Of a stretch of DNA of 25,166 bases, positions 1-8,900 are shown piece after piece. Position numbers and translations under genes: made by a program. This stretch comes from Stephanodiscus triporus. Lineage: Eukaryota; Bacillariophyta; Thalassiosirophyceae; Thalassiosirales; Thalassiosiraceae. The stretch covers positions 1-25,166 of the forward strand of contig JALLAZ010000224.1 of NCBI GenBank assembly GCA_036939755.1, read 5' to 3'. Numbering within the stretch: the first letter of the stretch is position 1; every line of letters begins with the position of its first letter. The notes under the pieces were generated by a model. It was not told where the DNA came from. It did not search any database and was given only the letters and a program-made list of their open reading frames with translations.

Positions 1-1
1 C

Positions 2-784
2 TGCTACCAGGAAATAGGAGGAGTTTTTGTGTGCAGCAAGCATGTACAAATAAGGGGGATGTGCAAGATGCATAACACCATGATGGTCAAGGGGAGGGGG
101 GTGATTAACACCGAGGACGAGGGTGGTGGGGGCAGCGGTATTCGTGGGAGGACGAACGACGACGACGATGCAATGGGCATCCGGGACACAATGACAACGG
201 CGTATGAGATGGACGACCTTGAGGAGGAATCGTGCAGGGCCACCTCCGAAGTAATCGTTGACGGGGCAACGAGGCTCACGAACAGCATGATGATGGACGA
301 CGAAAACGACGAGGGCGATTACCTTGACGAGGACGACGACGAGGGATGCACTGTTGTGCCCGTCGATCCCGACACCATCGAACCCTTCCGCGATGATATT
401 ATTGGCGGCAGCGGCGGGATGGCCGGGAAGAGCAAAGGCAGTGCGCGCATATCCGATCGGGAGTCGTCGTATTACACTCGCAGGCACGACAGGACGCTGC
501 GGGAGGATGGTGAGTCGTACAAGGACGTGATGATGGATGCCGAGCTTGAGAGGGAACGTAGGGAGCTCCTCGACGAGGCGAGGAGGGACCTAGTCAACGA
601 GGAGACTGGAGAATTGAAGAGAACCAGGCCGGACGATGGCGGTGGGGGGGGGCGGGGGGAGGGATGGTGGTGGTGGAGGTGGAGGTGGAGGGGAGAAAGG
701 AGAAGACGTCGACGTCGGGGGGGGGCAAGGGAGGGAGGAGGAGGAGGAGTCGATGGGACGGCTCCCCAAACTCTTACTCCTTAG
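2..784 (+). CDS. 3' part of an unrecognised acidic protein gene (5' end outside window; frame disturbed near 3' end)
   Basis: The frame is open from the left edge, so the gene is 5'-truncated by the window; the first ATG (position 59) need not be its start. The protein begins with a Cys/His-spaced stretch (CSKHVQIRGMCKMH, a C-x2-H-x6-C-x2-H pattern that might bind metal). It continues with long Asp/Glu-rich disorder and a charged, probably helical segment (AELERERRELLDEARRDL). From about 640 the frame reads an implausible Gly/Trp/Arg tail up to the stop at 782-784. Shifting by one base at the G run near 643-652 and again at the G run near 717-727 gives an ordinary-looking C-terminus (YSLDPGCRRYAEKIIPLLIG) ending at a stop at 862-864. 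I therefore think the true end is near 864 and that the poly-G runs carry indels. No family recognised; the product is hypothetical. Confidence 0.5.
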   Translation, partial: CYQEIGGVFVCSKHVQIRGMCKMHNTMMVKGRGVINTEDEGGGGSGIRGRTNDDDDAMGIRDTMTTAYEMDDLEEESCRATSEVIVDGATRLTNSMMMDDENDEGDYLDEDDDEGCTVVPVDPDTIEPFRDDIIGGSGGMAGKSKGSARISDRESSYYTRRHDRTLREDGESYKDVMMDAELERERRELLDEARRDLVNEETGELKRTRPDDGGGGGRGEGWWWWRWRWRGERRRRRRRGGAREGGGGGVDGTAPQTLTP

Positions 785-1003
785 ACCCTGGGTGTCGCCG
801 CTACGCAGAGAAGATAATCCCACTCCTAATTGGTTATTTGGAGTTGGATGCACGAGAAGAATGAAGAGTAAAAAATAACATTTGACATGCACTGGCATCA
901 TTATTTTTTCCGTTGCGGCCTGTCTCTCTGTCCCTGTGTTCAAACACTCTTACCTATTCCTTCTCCTCGAAGAATGTCTTGTGTGTTGCAACCTTACACT
1001 CTA
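785..1003. other. Convergent 3' intergenic stretch
   Basis: This stretch lies between the 3' ends of the leftmost gene (+) and the Sfi1-like gene (-). If the leftmost gene really ends near 864, only about 140 bp separate the two convergent stops. AT-rich runs near 868-877 and 900-910 could serve as polyadenylation context on either strand. No gene seen here. Confidence 0.4.
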
Positions 1004-3709
1004 TCACCGGTGTTGACGATCTGCTCTTAGGCGCATGGGGCGATCACACGCTACGCATACTGTTGCATTCGCAGATGACGTTGGACGCACTCTTCCTATC
1101 CGGGTGGATGCCGGGAGAATTATTTGATCGTGCTTGGAAAGGGCAGCGTTGATTGCATCGGCAACTCTTGCCAGGAAATTAGTCCTTGCCTCCCACCGTA
1201 GGCCTAATCCGCGTGCACTTGTGGTGGATGGAGCAGGATTGCTCTTGTTGTTGGTATCTTCGAGAACTGACGAAGAAGAGAGGGAGGTGGCATGCTCTAA
1301 CAATTTCCCCAGCTCGGACTTCAGCTCACTGCACAGATCGCTCCTACGGGATGCGTTATCATCCTCCGCATACACATGGTCCTCGGGATTGGTCCCTGCA
1401 ATCAGCCGGAGCAACGACTCGTGATCGGCTTCGTAGCTCACCCACGCCGCAAAATCGTGAGCGAAAGCGGCAATTTCTGATGGTACATCAACTTCCTCGG
1501 CCTTTTTAATGTAGTCTCCATTTCTCTTCATCGTCGTTGTAACGGTGGTCCTCAATGTTGCCATGACATTAATCCCAGTGACATAATTCTTTTCTTTGGC
1601 CAGGGTTTCATACGCATGGCCCACGTTCACGATCCTTTCCAGAGCAGGTTTTTGAAGGCCAGGATGTTGAATGCGAGTGTTGATCCTATCATTTTCAGAT
1701 TGGCATGTATCTTGGAGGTGAACTAGTTCGCACTTTGCTTCGATTAGATCCTTTTCGAGGGTGTCACATTTTACTCGAATGTGCCCAAGAGTCACCTTCG
1801 TGTTGAGCAACTCTTCGCCGAAGTGATTCAAGGCTTGTTCAAAAGCTCTTCTCTCCTCATCGCGACGTTTTTCGTTGGCGACAATGGTCTTGTGGAGATA
1901 TTGAATGGATTCGTTGAACTGCGTTTGATCATGCAAAATTGACGTTATCTGAAGAGCAGAAGTTCTGGCTTGTTCAACAATTGCATCAAATCGTCGTTCC
2001 AACTGCTGCTCTTGCGCAACGAGAGCATCTACCCGTTTTGAGTATCTTTCGTCCACACTTTTCATAGTATCTTTACTACATTCAAAGTGATCAGAGAGTT
2101 CGGACAGCTTGGAACGTAGAGCTGGTAGGTCATTGGTGCGGCTGTCCACAAGCTCCTTGATAGCTGCTTGGAATATGCTGCCAGTTTCATCCACTCTCCG
2201 AATGGCATCGTCAACTGTAGCGTGCATGGCGGATATCAAACTTTCCCGCTCTTCTTCCTGAACCTGACGCAGTGATGCTATGTCGTGAGACCTGATGCTC
2301 TCTATTTCATTTGCAAGAGCATATATTGCTCCTTGGAGATCACGCCCGAAGGCGTCCAGAATGTTGTTCGGATCCAGTGGAGGTGTCTTTCTTTGCCTGG
2401 CAACTACGACGGGTTGGATTGATGGAGCGGATTCACCCTTCCCCTTGATCACAACATCGCGTTCACGATTGCATTTCATTTTGTCCATGAGAGTGAGTCG
2501 ACGCCATTGATTGAATGCCTTTATCTTCGGTGCAGTCAGATGCAACCCAAATCTTACGCAAATTAGTTTCGAGGCCGTGATCTTTTTCTGCTCCACCTTT
2601 CGGTGCCATTCGCGATATTGGGCCCACCTCTCGAAACCAATCCGTTTTCGACGCGACATGATATTGGTCAACGTTTTTCTCATGATACGTTTCTGGGCTT
2701 CTTTTCCGTCTTCGTATAGGATCTGACGCTTGACTACTTGCCTCCAACGAGAGAGACTGGCTGCCAATGCATTATTTTTCCAGGCCGTGTAATGACGATG
2801 AAGCATGACGAAGGAATTCTTCTGTTGTAGAGCGACCAACGTCTTTCCCTGAGCTTTGGCAGTTTCATCCAAAAAGGACACCGCTCTCACCAAAGATACG
2901 ACATCGGATTCGATGCCCTCCCGAAAGGCAACGACGTCGCATTCTCTAGCGTAGGACGCCAAACGCTGTTCTAGCTTGGCCTGGCGCTGTTTCGCTAAAG
3001 CTTCCAATTCTGCGACACATGACTGGACCTCCGAAAGTTTTGGGTTGATGATTTCGTCTACCTCATCATGTAAACTCGCCTTGAATTCCTTAAGTTGATC
3101 CTCCGCTTGACAGTGTTGAGCTACAAGCGACTCTTGGAGTGAATGCAACTGCTCAATGCTTGCCGAAGACGAAAGCTTCTGTTGCATCTTGAATAAATCT
3201 TCCCTCAACGACAAAATGCGCCCATCCAGTTCCTTGGAGAATATCATGCTATCATCTCTATCTTGCCGAAGACGGTGAATGGCCAACTTCATATCACGTA
3301 GATTGCTTGCCACGGCGACATCGTTGACACTGCTTTTCTGAACAGGGGTAATATCACATTTTCGAACGCCGTAGCTGATGCTTTTATCCGTGTCTGTCTC
3401 GACAACAGCACGGCCCTCATTTTTCGGTAACATCCCCCCCCCTTTTTCGAAAGCATCGAATCCATTCGACAAATCTGTGGAAGTATCTTTTTCGCTGTCG
3501 ATTCGTTCTTTGATAGAGTCAAGTGTCAACCGAAGTCGATTGAGCTCCTTCCTTAGATCGCATTGATCAGTTTCGACCTGGGGCATCCTCGACATAATTG
3601 CCTCGTGGCAACTCAAAGTCTGCGAGATGCTTGCCAAGACTTCCTCAAGTGGATCGGTGTTGACACACAGCCCAGCTTTTACCTGAAGGATCAATGCCGA
3701 TTTGTCCAT
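1004..3709 (-). CDS. Coiled-coil protein with Sfi1/centrin-binding-like repeats and a C-terminal CxxCDRP motif
   Basis: Single-exon minus-strand gene of 901 aa, taking the first ATG at 3709; the open frame extends 16 codons further upstream without another ATG. Most of the protein is predicted coiled coil, with heptad-like Leu/Glu/Lys/Gln stretches at about residues 35-280 and 420-720. Between about residues 300 and 405 lie spaced aromatic/Trp segments (HYTAWKNNALAASLSRWRQ, then GFERWAQYREWHRK, then AFNQWRRL). Their spacing resembles Sfi1-type centrin-binding repeats of basal bodies and centrosomes. The last 17 residues hold C885 and C888 in CVACDRPM, reminiscent of the CxxCDRP motif I associate with DUF4795/QRICH2-like flagellar proteins; this match is weak. 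The gene is head to head with an IFT20 homologue, which supports a basal body, centrosome or flagellar role. The coding call is solid; the function is inferred. Confidence 0.8.
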   Translation of the reverse strand: MDKSALILQVKAGLCVNTDPLEEVLASISQTLSCHEAIMSRMPQVETDQCDLRKELNRLRLTLDSIKERIDSEKDTSTDLSNGFDAFEKGGGMLPKNEGRAVVETDTDKSISYGVRKCDITPVQKSSVNDVAVASNLRDMKLAIHRLRQDRDDSMIFSKELDGRILSLREDLFKMQQKLSSSASIEQLHSLQESLVAQHCQAEDQLKEFKASLHDEVDEIINPKLSEVQSCVAELEALAKQRQAKLEQRLASYARECDVVAFREGIESDVVSLVRAVSFLDETAKAQGKTLVALQQKNSFVMLHRHYTAWKNNALAASLSRWRQVVKRQILYEDGKEAQKRIMRKTLTNIMSRRKRIGFERWAQYREWHRKVEQKKITASKLICVRFGLHLTAPKIKAFNQWRRLTLMDKMKCNRERDVVIKGKGESAPSIQPVVVARQRKTPPLDPNNILDAFGRDLQGAIYALANEIESIRSHDIASLRQVQEEERESLISAMHATVDDAIRRVDETGSIFQAAIKELVDSRTNDLPALRSKLSELSDHFECSKDTMKSVDERYSKRVDALVAQEQQLERRFDAIVEQARTSALQITSILHDQTQFNESIQYLHKTIVANEKRRDEERRAFEQALNHFGEELLNTKVTLGHIRVKCDTLEKDLIEAKCELVHLQDTCQSENDRINTRIQHPGLQKPALERIVNVGHAYETLAKEKNYVTGINVMATLRTTVTTTMKRNGDYIKKAEEVDVPSEIAAFAHDFAAWVSYEADHESLLRLIAGTNPEDHVYAEDDNASRRSDLCSELKSELGKLLEHATSLSSSSVLEDTNNKSNPAPSTTSARGLGLRWEARTNFLARVADAINAALSKHDQIILPASTRIGRVRPTSSANATVCVACDRPMRLRADRQHR

Positions 3710-3883
3710 GCTAAGAAGTGGACCGAGGAGAATAGAGAAGGCGTAAGTAGTGGGCAACCAATCCGGAGTGTTTGAAATTTCAAATCACCGCACGACGCTC
3801 TCCGGTCCAGGTTACTGTGCGCACCCAACGAAGAAATTATTGGGGGCAACATCGGAGATCAAGGACGAAGAGGTATCTTGCAT
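3710..3883. promoter_or_regulatory. Short bidirectional promoter between Sfi1-like gene and IFT20
   Basis: Only 174 bp separate the divergent start codons at 3709 (-) and 3884 (+). Near the middle, at 3771-3784, is a perfect 14-bp palindrome (TTTGAAATTTCAAA). A CCAAT box lies at about 3758-3762. Two GGCAAC half-sites (near 3753 and 3845) resemble halves of the RFX X-box of ciliary genes, but no complete X-box is present. Shared regulation of the two genes is inferred from the geometry. Confidence 0.5.
3771..3784. promoter_or_regulatory. 14-bp perfect palindrome in the divergent promoter
   Basis: TTTGAAATTTCAAA is its own reverse complement. It sits roughly midway between the two divergent start codons, so it could be a symmetric binding site for a dimeric factor. 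No factor is known to me for it. Confidence 0.4.
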
Positions 3884-4360
3884 ATGGGCGAGCCACTCGT
3901 AACAATTGACGATGAATTCCAACTTCGCGTCCTCGATCCAGAGGTACACGAACGATCCACACGCCTCGTGGCAGACTGCGAGCTATTCGTATTGAGTGCG
4001 TACTCCACATCTCGATGCTCATTTTTTGATTCGTCAGTTGTTGTCTCCACATAGAGCCCTTCCGAGAATGCGGTAGAAGGAAACCTCCCTCTCTCAATTT
4101 CCGAATCCTCTCGATCCATACCCTTTCTCTCTCTCACTCACCGCAATACACACACGTCGCTTCCCCATTTACCATGTAATATCCACCACACACGCATGCA
4201 CTCAAAACAAGAGGTCCAAGAATTCCAAGCCATCGTAGAATCCATCCATGCTGATATGAACCGCATGGCCAAGAATACGGAACGCCATAGGCTCAAGGCC
4301 ATCGGAAAACGTCTCATACGCGAACAACGTCACAACTCGAACGAGAACGCCCTTCGCTGA
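3884..4360 (+). CDS. IFT20: Intraflagellar transport protein 20 homologue (two exons resolved; C-terminus unresolved)
   Basis: Exon 1 is 3884-3995 and exon 2 is 4212-4360, joined over a 216-bp intron (GTGCGT donor, CAAG acceptor, phase 1). The joined protein contains EFQLRVLDPEV, the hallmark of IFT20. ADCELFVLKVQEFQAIV and RLKAIG then align at the expected spacing with the family's ECKDFVDKIGQFQKIV and KMKAIG. IFT20 is a small coiled-coil subunit of the IFT-B complex that links Golgi-derived vesicles and the intraflagellar transport train. The model reaches 86 aa before a TGA at 4358-4360, whereas the human protein is 132 aa. The family's next conserved motif (LQALIAEK) is approximated by ALR followed one base out of frame by LIE, so a one-base deletion or a third exon is likely (see findings). 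I chose the ATG at 3884 because it gives the family's N-terminal length. The family call is firm; the 3' structure is not. Confidence 0.82.
3996..4211 (+). other. IFT20: Intron 1 of IFT20
   Basis: It begins GTGCGTAC and ends CAAAACAAG. Removing it restores the IFT20 alignment without a gap (FVL-K-VQEFQ). An in-frame stop inside it shows it cannot be coding. The acceptor has a weak polypyrimidine tract, so the exact acceptor could differ by a few codons. Confidence 0.65.
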
Positions 4361-4576
4361 TTGAAGTGCGTACTGCTTCCATCTGTATAGTCAAGGAGGT
4401 GGCGAAAACTGATTAGGAACATACAACATGCCCAAGATATTGGTACGCCGAAACAGGAAAAGGGTGGACGCGTCCGACCAAGATCTGTTGAGAAATTGCA
4501 AATGGATAAAGAAAAACAACAGCAGTGGGTAGAAGTCGTAAACATGCATTTATTTTGGTCACTTTGTTGTGTTTCT

Positions 4577-4600
4577 TCTCTCTCTCTCTCTCTCTCCCCC
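4577..4600. repeat. CT dinucleotide microsatellite followed by a C run
   Basis: About nine CT units run into a short poly-C tract. It lies in apparently non-coding sequence downstream of the IFT20 exons. Confidence 0.8.
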
Positions 4601-4692
4601 CTGCAATAATGTGGTGTCGGAGAAAAATAAAAACAAGAGCCGGCGATTGCAATGACTTTCATAGTACACTGAGCATTCAATCGCGCGGACTA

Positions 4693-4713
4693 CCACCCCC
4701 CCCCCCCCCCCCC
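4693..4713. repeat. Long poly-C tract
   Basis: A nearly uninterrupted C run of around 19 bases in non-coding sequence. A second run lies at about 4873-4888. Their exact lengths are probably unreliable. Confidence 0.7.
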
Positions 4714-4965
4714 TCCTCATCGTAATAATAATCAATAAGGCCGCCATTTTTTCCAATAAGTCCAGAACCAAACGGGGCGCGCCCCATTCAAAATCGCAAT
4801 CCCGAACCACCCCGGCAGGCCATTTTTATCCGCCTCCCCATCCATATATCCATTCCCCAAGACACCCCGACACCCCCCCCCCCCCCCCTGCACATATTAT
4901 TCGCCATCATAAAATCAATCCAATGCCATATATTTCGCGTCCCACCACCATCACCGCCATCTAAT

Positions 4966-5196
4966 CTACTTCTCCTCGTAGATCGGCTTGATCAGCGGAT
5001 GCCACTGGTGCATCCACGCGCAGAACCAGAACAGCCACATGGACACGGTCGCTATGATGACGACTACGTTTCCGATCTCGGCGTTGTCCTTCGACAATCG
5101 ACCGGTAAGTCGGGACGCGAAGACGAGTCCCAGGAGGACCACTCCCATGATTAGGTAGAGGACAGTGCCGGTGGCGATTTGACTTGGGATGGCCAT
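4966..5196 (-). CDS. V-type H+-ATPase subunit e (V0 sector)
   Basis: Intronless 76-aa gene on the minus strand, ATG at 5196 and TAG at 4966-4968. It has two hydrophobic segments (about residues 9-31 and 42-64) separated by a short charged loop. The second ends in WLFWFCAWMHQWHPLIKP, which matches the conserved C-terminal signature of V-ATPase subunit e (ATP6V0E/Vma9 family, roughly 70-80 aa). The subunit is a small membrane component of the proton-translocating V0 ring sector, acting in vacuole and endomembrane acidification. Length and topology are normal for the family. The gene is divergent from the giant PDZ protein gene, with about 730 bp between the two starts. Confidence 0.9.
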   Translation of the reverse strand: MAIPSQIATGTVLYLIMGVVLLGLVFASRLTGRLSKDNAEIGNVVVIIATVSMWLFWFCAWMHQWHPLIKPIYEEK

Positions 5197-5338
5197 GGTA
5201 GATATCTCTGTTTTTTTTTTGTCAGCTTTCGGCGGCGCCGCGAAGAAGCTCGTCGGAAGAAAGCCGGTGGCTTGGCCGGCTCGGAGAGAAAGTCGCTAAA
5301 TTATCGCAGGTTGCGCTCAGCAAAAAGGCGGGTTCGTA

Positions 5339-5452
5339 CACTCACAAACTTGAATCTTGACCTGTACCCGCCCTACTTACGTGGGAGTTCCTTCCTCGAC
5401 GTACCTGTAAGTTACTTAGGGCGGGTTACACATCGAGATTCAAGTTTGAGTG
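5339..5452. repeat. Large imperfect inverted repeat (hairpin-forming)
   Basis: The left arm (5339-5380) and right arm (5407-5452) are imperfect reverse complements. Shared blocks include AACTTGAATCT, CCCGCCCTA and CTTAC, with small indels, around a 26-bp loop. This could be a small foldback or MITE-like insertion, or a structured regulatory element. No coding potential. Confidence 0.75.
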
Positions 5453-5489
5453 GGGTTCGTATGTACACACACAGGTAACGTACATACCA

Positions 5490-5513
5490 TATCGTACCAC
5501 CTGGAGTACGATA
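5490..5513. repeat. Small inverted repeat
   Basis: TATCGTAC and GTACGATA form perfect 8-bp arms around an 8-nt loop, about 40 bp downstream of the larger hairpin. Confidence 0.6.
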
Positions 5514-5924
5514 CATCATAATCCTCTTAATGTCGTGCCTTTCCTTTCGGCGATTTCCTGAAAGATCATATCTACGGATTCCTACCATAAAAGATCTAGA
5601 AACAGCCGTTAGATTGACACAGGAAAGGAATTAGTATATCTTGAGTTCCCAACGTCAGCGTTTTCTTCTTTGGTCTTCCGTTTGGGGAGAGGCCTTCTTG
5701 GCGGGAACACTAAACAAATGCATCCGACCGAATAATTATATTATTCAATTCAGGACAACTGGGACGATGGGGATTGTTGACATGCCGCCGGAATAAAAAC
5801 ATCCCTCTCCATCGAAACACAATAAAATCGAATCAATCCGATCCTTCTACCCAACGACGCGCCGATTGGCATCAAGCGAAGAAAGAAAGAAGAAAGAAAG
5901 AAGGGAGTGAGAATAAGAAAGACC

Positions 5925-8900
5925 ATGTTCGTCGAGATCGACGACGACTCCGCCCTTGGCCTCCTGCCCTCGGTCAAGCCCAAGGGCTTCGCCTCGCCGT
6001 CGGCCGCCCCCCCCGCCCTCATCTCTCCCGCCATGTCGGCTGCATCCGGCGTCGGCGCCGGGAGGAGGTCGCCGCGCTTCCCCGACTCCCCCGCCTCGAT
6101 GATGCGCTCTCCCAGGAGCAGGACCCTTGGCGGGCCAAGGGCGCTGGGGCTGAACCTGCGCAGGATCAGGCCCGCGGCGGCGGCGGCGGGGAGGGGGGAT
6201 CCCCCGGCGGACGCGGTCGTCGTCGCAAACAACAACAACAACTACTACTACGACGGAGCCTCGACCACGGCCACGGGACGGCACTCCGCCGGCGCGCACA
6301 CCGCCGCGACGCCGGTCATGCGAGGCGGGAGGAAGGTGGGGGGGGGGGGCGCCGGCGCCGTCGCGGCTCCGCAGGTCGCGTCTCCATCCCCGTCCCCCCG
6401 TCGCGCCGTTGCGCGGGGAGACGACAGGCAGAAGATGGAGGACGAGTACTACCGTCCCACGATGCTCTGGGAGGAGGACGACGACGACGACGAGGACGAC
6501 GAGGACACTTGGGACGAGGACGACGAGGACGACGACGACGGCGACGCGATCGGGGGGGAGGAGGGCGTGGAGGTATTGGACGACGGCGAGCTGCCGAGCC
6601 TGAGGCGGGCCGGGAGCGGCGAGAGCGGGGGCAAGGGCGGCGGGGCATTCCACAGATTCAGGCCGAGGAAGAAGTCGCGCGTGAGGCCGAGGATACTCGA
6701 GGGGAGGGGGGGGGGGTCGGCGGCCGCCGCCGCCGTCGGATCGGCGCCTCCGCCCCTCGTCGCGCCGTCGGCGGCGGCCGCCGCGGCCGCCGGGCGGGCG
6801 GCGCAAGTCGCCCCCGCCCCCGCCGTCGTCACGCAGGAGCAGCTCAAGGTGGCCGGCTTCTGGAGCCAGCTCGACGTGGACGACGTCGACGAGGCGCCCA
6901 CCTACGACGATGACGGCGACGAGGAAGGGGAGGAGATGCCGATGGACGAACGACGGGACTTCTCGAGGTCCCCGGGACGGCGTTCGAGGGGAGGACCGCC
7001 CCCCCTCGTTGCGAGGAGAAGGGAGAAGGAGGACGACGACGACGACGACGACGACGATGCTGACGGAAAATGGGCCGAGGCCGTCGGGATGGACGTCGTC
7101 GCCCGGGTGGAAGACGAAGATGATGATGACGTCAAGACGGGGGGAGGAAGCAACAGGGGGGGTGTCCCCTACCTCCTCAGTAAGGCGGCGTGCTACGCCA
7201 ACGACAACGCCGCGGCCGAATCCCTCGATAAGGGGGACGGGGGGAGGAAGGGGAATAGGAAGGGGAAGGACGACGACGGCAGCATCATAGGCACTTACAC
7301 CGGGACGATCGCGACGGAGTCGGACGACGACCAGTCGCTCGATCGGACGTTCCAGGCCGCCGAGAAGCGCGCGGGGGAGACGACAGTCAACGAAGACGAC
7401 GACGAGGACGGCGGAAATCCCTTACTGAGGTGCATCAACGACGCCCTCTTGACAGTATGCGGCTTCGGTGTCGACAATGCCCCTGCACGCGCGACGACGA
7501 CTACGACGACGACGACGAACGCGAAGGACGACGTCAGCCCGGCCAAACGAAGAGCGCTTGAGATCGTCAACAGGAACAGGCTGACGGCGGCGGCGGCGGC
7601 GGCGGGGGCGACGGCCGTCGTCATCTCCGACGGCGAGGATTCGTTGGACGACGATGACAAGTACCGCGTGGTCGGCCCGCCAGACGGTGGCGACTCTGTC
7701 ACCATCGAGGAGGATACCGCCATCGAGCTTCAGTACCACGCGGCCGACGGCGCCGCATGGGGTGACGAGAAGACGACGGCGTTCCGTCTCCCGATGATGC
7801 CCGGGCTGATTTCCCCCAAGAGCCCGGGGGGGAGCGAGAGGGACAAGAAGAAGGATAAGAAGAATGGGCTCAAGAAATTTTTGAACCAGTTCAGCCCGAA
7901 GAAAAGGAGGGCACACGACGACGACGACGATGGTGAGCCTAGGAAGACCCTGGTTACTGCCACAACACGAAGTGAGAGCGGGCAGGAGCAGTCGCAGAGG
8001 CCCAAGACAAAGCTCACGGATATGTACTCAAGTCTCACCTTCGAGCAGGAGATACTGGGCGAGGGAGACGACGACGGGGGTGAAGACCCCCCCGAGAAGG
8101 AGCCTGTCGCCGATGACCACGACGACGAGGGCGATCGTAGGGAATCTACACAGGGAGAGCGCGCCGCCTCCACTGCCGCAGGTGGCACGTCCGCCGCCTC
8201 AGGCATATCAGCCGCCGCCAGGGCTGACCTGTACGAAGATGAGGAGGAGCTCGAGTCGGAGGCGGCGGCGTGGTCTACGAACAAGAAGAACGCCTACCTC
8301 CGCAAGCTTGCCGAGCGGGCCAAGATGGATTACGCCGCCAAGGCCGCAACAGTGGGGATGCTCGCCGAGCGTGCTAACAAGGAGTACGCATCCAGAGCTG
8401 GCGCGGACGGGTCCGCCGGCGAAGACGACGGGCGCGCTAACGCCGCTGCTTCAATGCCGACGCTGCTGTTGACGACTGCAGATGGGGAGGATGGATCATC
8501 ATCGTACAACGCCGACTACAATAGCTTCAGCCCAGCCCAGAAGCGACTATTCCTGAGGTTGTTGAATTCAGGAATGAGTCCGAAGGAAGCAGCCCTTCGA
8601 ATTTCCCAGGAGCGCGATCGTCCCGTTGTGGGTGCAGACGATGATGCCATGGAGCAGAACGATGGGTATGCCGCCGATAATCGACTAAGATCGCCAGGAT
8701 ATCCGGACGACGAGGACGATCAACCGTTGATGTTCGCGGATCCTCCGGTAGATATTTCAGGAGGTGCGTTGGGGGAGAGCGCTGAGTTGTTGGTCAACAC
8801 CGAAGAGCGGGAACAGAGCGATGATTCGGATGGTCTGCAGCTTGATGCGGCCGACGACATCTCGGAATCAGAGATGGCCCAAGAAGAGGGCAAGTCAAGC

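Larger units (their letters stand above)
4361..4965. other. Unresolved stretch: possible IFT20 exon 3, simple repeats, 3' UTR of V-ATPase subunit e
   Basis: A plausible intron (GTGCGTACTG at 4366 to CTGATTAG at 4416) could lead into a third IFT20 exon. One frame beyond it encodes a charged segment (SVEKLQMDKEKQQQWVEVV, about 4478-4545), but I cannot align it confidently with the IFT20 C-terminus. Downstream are a CT microsatellite (about 4577-4595) and poly-C runs (about 4698-4713 and 4873-4888). The 3' UTR of the minus-strand V-ATPase gene should lie at the right end. Confidence 0.35.
5197..5924. promoter_or_regulatory. Divergent intergenic region between V-ATPase subunit e and the giant PDZ gene
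   Basis: It contains the presumed promoters and 5' UTRs of both genes. Visible structure: a T run at about 5211-5220, a large imperfect hairpin (5339-5452), and a small 8-bp-arm hairpin (5490-5513). A purine-rich GAAAGAAAGAAG tract lies just upstream of the start codon at 5925. No convincing ORF is present. Confidence 0.6.

Noticed and set aside
636..784. WWWWRWRWR-type tail as a genuine protein domain
   Set aside because: It is the translation of (TGG/GGT/GGA) repeats after a poly-G run. A shifted frame gives a natural C-terminus.
3740..3860. RFX X-box controlling the ciliary gene pair
   Set aside because: Only GGCAAC half-sites are present. No full X-box with a paired half was found, and I am not sure diatoms use RFX factors.
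4693..4888. Poly-C runs as a telomeric or G-quadruplex element
   Set aside because: They are isolated homopolymers without the regular spacing of a quadruplex or telomere repeat, and their lengths are unreliable.
5750..8284. Many long open frames antisense to or out of frame with the giant gene
   Set aside because: They come from GC-rich (GAC/GCC/GGN)n repeats, which have few stops in any frame. Their translations are Arg/Pro/Ser low complexity.
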